A DNA stretch of 64,000 bases, taken from contig QGHH01000024.1 in the NCBI GenBank assembly GCA_003640645.1, forward strand, positions 1 through 64,000, in the 5' to 3' direction. Both the position numbers and the translations under genes were made by a program. The notes under the pieces were generated by a model. It was given only the letters and a program-made list of their open reading frames with translations. It made no database searches and was not told the origin of the DNA. Positions 55,949 to 64,000 of the stretch are shown piece by piece (position 1 is the first letter of the stretch; every line of letters begins with the position of its first letter). Origin of the DNA: Fredinandcohnia aciditolerans. GTDB taxonomy: Bacteria > Bacillota > Bacilli > Bacillales > Bacillaceae_L.

Positions 55949-57406
55949 TTAACTAATTAAACTATTTAGGCGTGAAATAATTTTTTCTTTTCCTAGTAAA
56001 TGAATTGCTTGTGGCAGATCAGGTCCATGAAGTTGACCTGTTGCAGCCGCACGAATTGGCATGAAAAGATTCTTACCTTTTTGTCCAGTTCCTTTTTGAA
56101 CAGCTTTAATTGCCGCCTTAATTTCAGCAGCACCAAATGTTTCAAGACCTTCAACCTCTTGTAAAAACGCCTTTAAAACTTCAGGAACTGTTTCACCCGC
56201 AAGAACTTCCTTAGCATCCTCTTCAATCGTTAACTCATCTCTAAAGAAAAGCTCTGTTAATTCAACGATCTCGGCGCCGTAGCTCATTTTTTCTTGATGA
56301 AGTGCAATTAAATCTTGTGCCCATTGCTTGTCAACGTCACTTAATGGCTCATTCAATCTACCAGCTTTAATTAAGTGTGGCAATGATAGTTCCACTAAGC
56401 GATCTAGATCTATGTTTTTCATATATTGGTTGTTCATCCAAGTAAGCTTTTGTGTATCGAATACAGCAGGTGATTTTGAAAGACGTGCAGGATCAAAAAT
56501 CTCAATAAATTCCTCTTTTGTATGAAGCTCTTCTTCTCCAACCGGTGACCACCCTAATAGAGTGATGAAGTTAAATAAAGCTTCAGGAAGATATCCGAGT
56601 TCCTCATACTGTTCAATAAATTGAATAATCGACTCATCACGCTTACTAAGCTTTTTACGGCTTTCATTTACAATCAATGTCATATGCCCAAAGGTCGGGA
56701 TATTCCAATTAAATGCCTCATATACCACCATTTGCTTCGGTGTATTTGAAATATGGTCTTCTCCACGTAACACATGTGAAATTTCCATTAAGTGATCATC
56801 AATAACTACGGCAAAATTATAAGTTGGTGTTCCATCCTTTTTGACGATTACATAATCGCCCATGCCTTCAGATTCGAAAGAAATCTCACCTTTAACCATA
56901 TCATGAAACGTGAATACTTTTCCTTCAGGAATGATGATACGAATACTTGGTTGTCTTCCTTCATTTTCAAAAGCTTGTTGCTGATCCTTTGTTAAGTGAC
57001 GACATTTTCCTGAATAATGAGGAGTCTCACCACGTTCTATTTGTTCTTCACGCTCTTTTTCAATTTCTTCTTCCGTACAATAGCATTTATAAGCGAGTCC
57101 TTTATCTAATAACTCTGTATAATACTTTTCATAAATCTCATTTCGCTCTGATTGACGGTATGGTCCATACTCACCACCAACATCTGGTCCTTCGTCCCAA
57201 TCAACGCCAAGCCACTTTAAATATTTCAGCTGACTCTCTTCTCCGCCTTCAATATTTCGCTTCTTATCTGTATCTTCAATACGAATAATAAATTTTCCAT
57301 TTTGATTTCTAGCATAGAGATAGTTAAATAAAGCCGTTCTTGCATTTCCAATATGTAAATGTCCTGTTGGACTTGGTGCATATCGCACTCGTACGTTATT
57401 TGACAT
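55949..57406 (-). CDS. gltX: glutamyl-tRNA synthetase
   Basis: 485 aa class I enzyme. HIGH motif [19 protein letters not shown] form KKLSKRDES, and the [19 protein letters not shown] zinc-region remnant. Probably also charges tRNA-Gln for the amidotransferase pathway, as in all Bacillus. Ends 54 nt before the T-box leader. Confidence 0.98.
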   Translation of the reverse strand: MSNNVRVRYAPSPTGHLHIGNARTALFNYLYARNQNGKFIIRIEDTDKKRNIEGGEESQLKYLKWLGVDWDEGPDVGGEYGPYRQSERNEIYEKYYTELLDKGLAYKCYCTEEEIEKEREEQIERGETPHYSGKCRHLTKDQQQAFENEGRQPSIRIIIPEGKVFTFHDMVKGEISFESEGMGDYVIVKKDGTPTYNFAVVIDDHLMEISHVLRGEDHISNTPKQMVVYEAFNWNIPTFGHMTLIVNESRKKLSKRDESIIQFIEQYEELGYLPEALFNFITLLGWSPVGEEELHTKEEFIEIFDPARLSKSPAVFDTQKLTWMNNQYMKNIDLDRLVELSLPHLIKAGRLNEPLSDVDKQWAQDLIALHQEKMSYGAEIVELTELFFRDELTIEEDAKEVLAGETVPEVLKAFLQEVEGLETFGAAEIKAAIKAVQKGTGQKGKNLFMPIRAAATGQLHGPDLPQAIHLLGKEKIISRLNSLIS

Positions 57407-57474
57407 GTATGTACCCTCCGTTACGACCTATGTATCATAGATATTTTAACACCACTTTTTTTACTGTCAAAGAA

Positions 57475-57957
57475 TTAGTTATCTTCCTTTACCAATAGCA
57501 CTGTAGCTTGTGCTGCAATTCCTTCACCACGGCCCGCGAATCCTAATTTTTCAGTCGTTGTGGCTTTTACATTCACCTGAGAAGGGTCTGCTTCTAACAA
57601 TTCTGCAATTCGCCCTTTGATTTGTTCAATATACGGTGCCATTTTAGGCTTTTGAGCAATAATGGTACAATCGATATTTACAAGCTTATAACCTTTTTTC
57701 CTTACCATCTCCCACACATGCTGTTGAAGTTTTGCAGAATCAGCATCCTTAAAGTTCGGGTCTGTATCCGGAAAATGCTTGCCTATATCTCCTTCACCTA
57801 TCGCACCAAGACAGGCATCAGATACCGTGTGTAACAATACATCTGCATCAGAATGGCCTAATAATCCCTTTTCATATGGGATTGTAATTCCACCTATAAT
57901 TAATGGGCGTCCTTCAACCAATTGGTGAACATCAAAGCCCTGCCCAATACGAAACAT
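57475..57957 (-). CDS. ispF: 2-C-methyl-D-erythritol 2,4-cyclodiphosphate synthase
   Basis: 160 aa, MEP pathway. Metal ligands in GQGFDVHQL (Asp, His) and [48 protein letters not shown]. Sits after ispD, the earlier MEP step, in the same cluster. Confidence 0.97.
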   Translation of the reverse strand: MFRIGQGFDVHQLVEGRPLIIGGITIPYEKGLLGHSDADVLLHTVSDACLGAIGEGDIGKHFPDTDPNFKDADSAKLQQHVWEMVRKKGYKLVNIDCTIIAQKPKMAPYIEQIKGRIAELLEADPSQVNVKATTTEKLGFAGRGEGIAAQATVLLVKEDN

Positions 57958-58000
57958 GGGTTCTCCCCCTTTTTATCAAGTTCTTTACTCCAGGAGTAAT

Positions 58001-58699
<699 letters not shown>

Positions 58700-58721
58700 C
58701 TATCGATGTTTAAGTATTCAA

Positions 58722-59813
58722 TTATAAAGCTTTTTCAAGCAACTTTGGCTTTGCGAAAATCATTCGCCCCGCTGATGTTTGTAAAACACTTGTTACAAGT
58801 ACATCAATGCGTTTTCCGATATAATCGCGACCTTCTTCAACGACAATCATTGTGCCGTCATCTAAGTAAGCAACACCCTGATTATGTTCTTTTCCATCCT
58901 TAATGACCTGCACACTCAATTCTTCACCCGGTAACACAACTGGTTTCACAGCATTTGCTAAGTCATTAATGTTCAAAACTGCCACATTTTGCAACTCACA
59001 AACCTTGTTAAGGTTAAAGTCATTTGTCACGACTACACCCATCGTTAATTTCGCAAGTTTCACTAACTTACTATCAACCTCTTGTATATCGTCAAAGTCA
59101 CCTTCATAAATATCTACCTTAATTGATAGTTCTTTTTGAATTCGGTTTAAAATATCCAAACCTCTTCTCCCACGGTTTCGCTTTAACACGTCTGAAGAAT
59201 CCGCAATATGCTGAAGTTCCTCTAAAACAAATCGTGGAATGACGATGGTTCCTTCAAGAAATCCCGTTTGGCAAATATCTGCAATACGTCCATCAATAAT
59301 TACACTTGTATCCAAAATTTTAAGTTTTTTGGCCTGTTGGTTAACTTCCTCGTCCTCTAAGCCCTTTTTCTTCCCAGCACGGTTAATAGAGAATAAGTTC
59401 ACAAGCTCATCCCGCTTTTTGAAACCAACTTGGAATCCTAAGTATCCCAAAAGCAGGGTTATGAAAATAGGAAGCACTGCATTTACAACTGAAAATGTAA
59501 TACGGTCCAATGGAATCACAATTAAAAACGCAACAATTAACCCCGAAATTAAACCTAGGCTTCCAAATAACACATCTGTAACAGGAGCTTTGATTAATGA
59601 CTCTTCAAGCCATTTAATTAGACCTACGATATAATCTACTAACCAAAAAGTAATAATAAATAATATAATAGCACCTAAAATCGCAAGCGTATATGAGTTA
59701 TTTAAGTATGGAATATTGTCGATATTTAACAGCTTAAGTAAATCAGGTAGATATACTATCCCAAGCATACCTCCGACGATTAGAAAAAATAGCTGCACAA
59801 TACGTTTTAACAT
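58722..59813 (-). CDS. yacL: membrane-anchored PIN/TRAM-domain protein YacL
   Basis: 363 aa. Four N-terminal membrane helices (about 1-120), PIN domain with [15 protein letters not shown] and [11 protein letters not shown] (acidic metal site), and a C-terminal TRAM domain ([21 protein letters not shown]). Putative ribonuclease of unknown target. GGAGGAGG precedes the start. In most Bacillus disA lies directly upstream; here radA does. Confidence 0.93.
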   Translation of the reverse strand: MLKRIVQLFFLIVGGMLGIVYLPDLLKLLNIDNIPYLNNSYTLAILGAIILFIITFWLVDYIVGLIKWLEESLIKAPVTDVLFGSLGLISGLIVAFLIVIPLDRITFSVVNAVLPIFITLLLGYLGFQVGFKKRDELVNLFSINRAGKKKGLEDEEVNQQAKKLKILDTSVIIDGRIADICQTGFLEGTIVIPRFVLEELQHIADSSDVLKRNRGRRGLDILNRIQKELSIKVDIYEGDFDDIQEVDSKLVKLAKLTMGVVVTNDFNLNKVCELQNVAVLNINDLANAVKPVVLPGEELSVQVIKDGKEHNQGVAYLDDGTMIVVEEGRDYIGKRIDVLVTSVLQTSAGRMIFAKPKLLEKAL

Positions 59814-60086
59814 TCCTTCACCTCCTCCTATTCATTATAATCACTTTATAATAATTGAAACCTACAATAAATAGCTTTTTTCAAAATGTAAACAGAATGA
59901 CATAGACGTGTAAACGATACCTATATATTATTTTTATATCCTTCTAAAATTATTACTGCTCCTATAAAAAATATTTAGCATAATCCGCACATCAGAAAAG
60001 TGTATGTCCATTTGTTCACACTTACTATACGTAAAAAGAAGCAAAGATGTTTCATTTTCACTCGATTTTTTATAGCAAACTTTAAA

Positions 60087-61454
60087 CTATCCTAATGTAT
60101 GTTGAATAGCCTGCCTAATATCACTTACGCCAATAACTTCAATGCCCTTTGGAATGGTCCATCCACCAAGATTACGTTCAGGAAGGATTACTCGCTTAAA
60201 ACCTAGCTTTGCTGCTTCCTGGACCCGCTGCTCAATACGAGAAACTCTTCTTACCTCACCCGTTAATCCAACCTCTCCTATAATAACATCTGCCGGATTT
60301 GTAGCTTTGTCTCTGAAACTTGAAGCAATACTTAAAGCAACAGCTAAGTCAATTGCTGGTTCATCTAACTTCACACCACCTGCAACCTTCAAATAAGCAT
60401 CTTGGTTTTGTAAAAGAAAACCGGCTCTTTTTTCTAATACAGCCATTAATAACGAAACCCTGTTATGGTCAATCCCTGTTGCCATTCGTCGTGGATTTCC
60501 AAAGCTAGTTGGTGAAATCAAAGCCTGAATTTCAACGAGAACGGGTCGTGTCCCTTCCATTGATGCGACAACCGTTGATCCTGCCGATCCTGCAGAACGC
60601 TCTTCTAGAAAAATTTCAGATGGATTTGCCACCTCTTCAAGGCCTGTTTCCTTCATCTCAAATATACCCATTTCATTGGTTGAACCAAAACGGTTTTTAA
60701 CTGCACGTAAAATTCGGTATGTATGATGGCGTTCCCCTTCAAAGTAAAGAACAGTATCCACCATATGCTCCAACAAACGTGGGCCAGCAATATTTCCCTC
60801 TTTCGTAACATGACCAACGATAAAAATAGCAATCCCATTTGTTTTTGCTATTCGCATTAACTCTGCCGTACATTCACGTACCTGTGACACACTACCAGGG
60901 GCAGAGGCAATATCAGAGTGATAAATCGTCTGAATGGAGTCAATGACTACAAAAGAAGGTTTAAGCTCAGAAATTGTCTGGGAAATAAATTCGAGATCCG
61001 TTTCCGCTAAGACATACAATTGATCAGAGGAAACACCTAAGCGATCAGATCGTAGCTTAGTTTGCTTGACCGATTCTTCTCCGGAAATATATAAAACCTT
61101 GTCTTGTTTAGCTAATTGAGAGGATACTTGTAGCAGTAGTGTAGATTTTCCTATACCTGGGTCTCCCCCAATTAGGACAAGTGAACCCCTGACAATCCCG
61201 CCACCAAGTACGCGATTAAATTCTTTGTTATCTGTATACATTCTTGGTTCATTTTCTGACTCGATTGAAGTGATTGGTGAAGGCTTTCGCTGAACTGTGG
61301 GACTTGAATGAGTAAAAGCACCTTTTCTAGCTGGCTTATGCAAAGTTTCCTCGACTAATGAATTCCATGAACCACATCCGGGACATTTTCCCATCCATTT
61401 TGGTGTTTCATAGCCACAGGATTGACAGGTGAATTTCGTTTTTGTTTTTGCCAT
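60087..61454 (-). CDS. radA: DNA repair protein RadA
   Basis: 455 aa. Zinc finger [18 protein letters not shown], RecA-type ATPase with [10 protein letters not shown] and the family KNRFG motif (KNRFGSTNE), and a Lon-protease-like C-terminal domain. Works in branch migration and recombination. The ATG at 61454 fits the family start MAKTKTKF, with GGA about 9 nt upstream. The 273-bp gap 59814-60086 to yacL holds no gene. Confidence 0.97.
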   Translation of the reverse strand: MAKTKTKFTCQSCGYETPKWMGKCPGCGSWNSLVEETLHKPARKGAFTHSSPTVQRKPSPITSIESENEPRMYTDNKEFNRVLGGGIVRGSLVLIGGDPGIGKSTLLLQVSSQLAKQDKVLYISGEESVKQTKLRSDRLGVSSDQLYVLAETDLEFISQTISELKPSFVVIDSIQTIYHSDIASAPGSVSQVRECTAELMRIAKTNGIAIFIVGHVTKEGNIAGPRLLEHMVDTVLYFEGERHHTYRILRAVKNRFGSTNEMGIFEMKETGLEEVANPSEIFLEERSAGSAGSTVVASMEGTRPVLVEIQALISPTSFGNPRRMATGIDHNRVSLLMAVLEKRAGFLLQNQDAYLKVAGGVKLDEPAIDLAVALSIASSFRDKATNPADVIIGEVGLTGEVRRVSRIEQRVQEAAKLGFKRVILPERNLGGWTIPKGIEVIGVSDIRQAIQHTLG

Positions 61455-61480
61455 CGTCATTAATCCTTTCTTTAATAGAA

Positions 61481-61600
61481 GCACAAGGCACCTCTAACCG
61501 GACACAAGCACAAGATAAGCGCTGACAGAAAGTACTTTTTGCCTTCAGAAGCGATTAGCTTGTGACATCGAGCCGATGGTGCCAAGAGCTAAACATTGTT
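61481..61600. repeat. dispersed palindromic intergenic repeat, copy 2
   Basis: Shares acaagcacaaga, aagcgctgacagaa and ttgccttcagaagcgatt with the element at 55482-55610, in the same order and spacing, with diverged ends. It lies between the clpC terminator and radA. Confidence 0.7.
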
Positions 61601-61603
61601 TAG

Positions 61604-61645
61604 AAAAAAGAGGTATACACAAACTAGATAATGTATACCTCTTTT
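61604..61645 (-). terminator. terminator after clpC
   Basis: A perfect 12-bp stem AAAGAGGTATAC / GTATACCTCTTT with a 14-nt loop, followed by a U run on the minus strand, 12 nt after the clpC stop. It implies that radA has its own promoter or depends on readthrough. Confidence 0.85.
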
Positions 61646-61657
61646 ACAATTTACATC

Positions 61658-64000
61658 TTATTTCACTGTTTCTTTAGTTTCTACGACTTCTGTCGTTTTA
61701 ATCACAAATTCTCCGTTATTGAAGTCCATTACAATTTTCTTTCCTTTTTCTATTTTACCGCGTAATAACTCTTCAGACAAACGGTCTTCAATTTGTTTTT
61801 GTATTGCACGGCGTAATGGACGTGCCCCATAATCAGGGTCATAACCTTCCTCAGCAATTCGGTCTTTTGCCGCATCTGTTAACTCAAGCTCAAAGTCTTG
61901 CTCTTTTAGACGTTTCGTTAACTGATCTGACATGAGTGTTACAATTTCCTTCAGATGCTTCTTCTCTAGTGAATGGAAGACGATGATTTCGTCAATACGG
62001 TTAAGGAATTCTGGGCGGAATGCTTTCTTCAGTTCCTCCATTACCTTATCCTTCATGTTTTTATAATCTTGTTTTTCACTTTCAAGGGCAAAGCCAACAT
62101 ATTTGTTACGTTTTAAGGTGCTAGCTCCGACGTTTGAAGTCATAATTAAAATCGTATTTCTGAAATCAACAGTGCGCCCCTTGGAATCGGTCAAACGTCC
62201 ATCCTCAAGCACTTGAAGTAAAATGTTAAATACATCTGGATGTGCCTTTTCAATTTCATCCAGTAATATGACAGAGTATGGCTTTCTACGGACTTTTTCA
62301 GTTAATTGGCCGCCCTCTTCATAGCCGACATACCCTGGAGGTGAACCCACTAGTCTAGATGTGGAATGCTTCTCCATGTACTCAGACATATCTACACGAA
62401 TCATCGCATCTTCATCGCCGAAAATAGATTCAGCTAGTGCACGAGCCAGTTCTGTTTTACCTACACCCGTTGGACCAAGGAAAATAAATGAACCCGTTGG
62501 GCGCTTCGGATCTTTTAATCCTGCACGTGAACGTCTAACTGCCTTGGAAACGGCTTTAACCGCCTCTTCCTGACCGATTACTCGTGAGTGAAGGATTTCT
62601 TCCATATTTAATAATTTATTTGCTTCAGTTTGTGCTAGTTTAGATACAGGGACTCCAGTCCAGCTTGATACGACCATTGCGATATCATCTACAGTAACCT
62701 CAGAGTTCTCTTGCCCCTGCTTTTCCTTCCAGTTTTTCTTCGTTTCTTCTAACTGCTCACGTAGACGTTGCTCGGAATCACGTAATGATGCTGCTTTTTC
62801 AAACTCTTGACTTTGAACCGCCGCATCCTTTTCCTTGCGAACCTCTTCAAGCTTTTGTTCAAGCTCCTTTAAATTTGGTGGTGCAGTATAGGAACGAAGA
62901 CGAACTTTTGAACCAGCCTCATCAATCAAATCAATTGCTTTGTCTGGTAGAAAACGGTCTGAAATATAGCGATCTGACAGTTTAACAGCCTGAATGATAG
63001 ACTCATCTGAGATTGATACTCTATGATGCGCTTCATAACGGTCGCGTAATCCTTTTAAAATTAAAATAGATTCTTCGACAGTTGGTTCATCCACTTGAAT
63101 TGGTTGGAAGCGTCGCTCTAGCGCGGCATCCTTTTCGATATACTTTCGATATTCGTCTAATGTGGTAGCACCAATACATTGAAGTTCACCTCGAGCAAGT
63201 GATGGTTTTAGGATATTTGACGCGTCAATTGCCCCTTCTGCTCCACCTGCTCCGATTAGGGTATGAAGTTCATCTATAAATAGAATGATATTACCAGCTT
63301 GGCGAATTTCATCCATTACCTTTTTCAAACGGTCTTCAAATTCCCCGCGGTATTTTGTACCCGCAACCACGGTCCCCATATCAAGGGTCATTACTCGCTT
63401 ATCACGAAGCGTTTCTGGTACCTCATTATTGATAATTTGCTGGGCTAAACCTTCTGCAATTGCCGTTTTACCAACACCAGGCTCCCCGATTAGAACTGGG
63501 TTGTTTTTCGTACGACGGCTTAGTACCTCAATCACACGTTGAATTTCTTTACTACGGCCAATAACTGGATCTAGGCTGCCTTCTCTTGCAATTGCAGTTA
63601 AATCACGGGCTAAACTATCTAAGGTTGGTGTATTGGCATTTGTAGAACCTCCACCATGATGCCCCGATGATGACTCATTGCTTCCCAATAGCTGTAGAAC
63701 CTGTTGACGGGCTTTATTTAAGCTCACTCCTAAATTGTTTAATACCCGTGCAGCGACGCCTTCCCCTTCACGAATTAATCCCAGTAGAATATGCTCTGTA
63801 CCCACATAAGAGTGACCAAGCTTCCGAGCCTCATCCATAGATAACTCGATTACCTTTTTAGCACGCGGAGTATAATGAATTGTCTGTGATCCCTCTTGAC
63901 CACGGCCAATTAAAGCCTCAACCTCTTTTTGAATTTTTTCGGGACCTAATCCTAGTGCAAGTAAGGCCTTAGCAGCGATTCCTTCGCCTTCTCGAATAAG
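61658..64000 (-). CDS. clpC: ATP-dependent Clp protease ATP-binding subunit ClpC (5' end outside window)
   Basis: 780 residues are visible; about 30 N-terminal residues lie beyond the right edge. Two Clp-N repeats ([19 protein letters not shown] and [22 protein letters not shown]), AAA-1 with Walker A GEPGVGKT and DELH, a UVR/M-domain ([17 protein letters not shown]) that binds McsB/MecA adaptors, and AAA-2 with [11 protein letters not shown]. Works with ClpP and is controlled by CtsR; the ctsR-mcsA-mcsB genes would lie to the right. Confidence 0.98.
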   Translation of the reverse strand, partial: LIREGEGIAAKALLALGLGPEKIQKEVEALIGRGQEGSQTIHYTPRAKKVIELSMDEARKLGHSYVGTEHILLGLIREGEGVAARVLNNLGVSLNKARQQVLQLLGSNESSSGHHGGGSTNANTPTLDSLARDLTAIAREGSLDPVIGRSKEIQRVIEVLSRRTKNNPVLIGEPGVGKTAIAEGLAQQIINNEVPETLRDKRVMTLDMGTVVAGTKYRGEFEDRLKKVMDEIRQAGNIILFIDELHTLIGAGGAEGAIDASNILKPSLARGELQCIGATTLDEYRKYIEKDAALERRFQPIQVDEPTVEESILILKGLRDRYEAHHRVSISDESIIQAVKLSDRYISDRFLPDKAIDLIDEAGSKVRLRSYTAPPNLKELEQKLEEVRKEKDAAVQSQEFEKAASLRDSEQRLREQLEETKKNWKEKQGQENSEVTVDDIAMVVSSWTGVPVSKLAQTEANKLLNMEEILHSRVIGQEEAVKAVSKAVRRSRAGLKDPKRPTGSFIFLGPTGVGKTELARALAESIFGDEDAMIRVDMSEYMEKHSTSRLVGSPPGYVGYEEGGQLTEKVRRKPYSVILLDEIEKAHPDVFNILLQVLEDGRLTDSKGRTVDFRNTILIMTSNVGASTLKRNKYVGFALESEKQDYKNMKDKVMEELKKAFRPEFLNRIDEIIVFHSLEKKHLKEIVTLMSDQLTKRLKEQDFELELTDAAKDRIAEEGYDPDYGARPLRRAIQKQIEDRLSEELLRGKIEKGKKIVMDFNNGEFVIKTTEVVETKETVK

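Noticed and set aside
59814-60086. Search for a disA remnant
   Set aside because: No frame in the gap resembled DisA; the interval is AT-rich and too short. Reported as absence, not as a pseudogene.

Overview
This window is a chromosomal segment of an endospore-forming, low-GC Gram-positive bacterium of the family Bacillaceae. The evidence is the gene order pdaB-kbaA-gerD-salA-cwlD-ybaK next to an rRNA operon, followed by the whole L13/S9, alpha, spc, S10, str, rpoBC, rplJL, rplKA, nusG/secE and sigH blocks and the cysS-gltX-isp-radA-clpC block. This is the Bacillus subtilis layout read backwards, so nearly every gene is on the minus strand. No phage, insertion sequence, tRNA or CRISPR array was seen. 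Genus and species cannot be decided from the sequence alone.

Layout. 1-330: 5' end of a 16S rRNA gene with two tandem promoters. 340-5283: sporulation and germination genes (pdaB, kbaA, gerD with a clear SigG-type promoter, salA, cwlD, ybaK). 5284-13330: an accessory block between ybaK and rpsI. It holds a small membrane protein, a tight plus-strand operon (SDR oxidoreductase, divergent QueA paralogue, VOC protein, GAF histidine kinase with a four-cysteine motif, YhcZ-like response regulator), a minus-strand isoprenoid pair (squalene/phytoene-synthase-like enzyme and type 2 IPP isomerase), and a 1-kb non-coding tandem array of 52-bp units containing inverted repeats. 13381-38434: rpsI-rplM, truA, ECF transporter module, alpha/spc/S10/str operons. 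38577-50651: rpoC, rpoB, a methyltransferase, stalk and L1/L11 proteins, nusG, secE, rpmG. 50945-55470: sigH, rae1, rlmB, mrnC, cysS, cysE. 55621-55895: a cysteine T-box. 55949-64000: gltX, ispF, ispD, yacL, radA, and clpC running off the edge.

How the genes work together. Most of the window builds and regulates the translation and transcription machinery, with autoregulatory leaders visible (L10 leader, paired 26-nt hairpins before rplK and rplA, T-box for cysE-cysS). The accessory block looks like a redox- or oxygen-responsive regulatory and metabolic cassette plus a small isoprenoid operon.

Departures from the standard Bacillus layout: disA is missing between radA and yacL; the KOW-domain gene normally between infA and map is only a decayed remnant; and several dispersed palindromic repeats lie in intergenic gaps. 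The most unusual items are the 52-bp array, the QueA-like/Fe-S-type GAF kinase operon, the twin hairpins before rplK and rplA, and a 16-bp perfect inverted repeat carrying the likely str-operon promoter.
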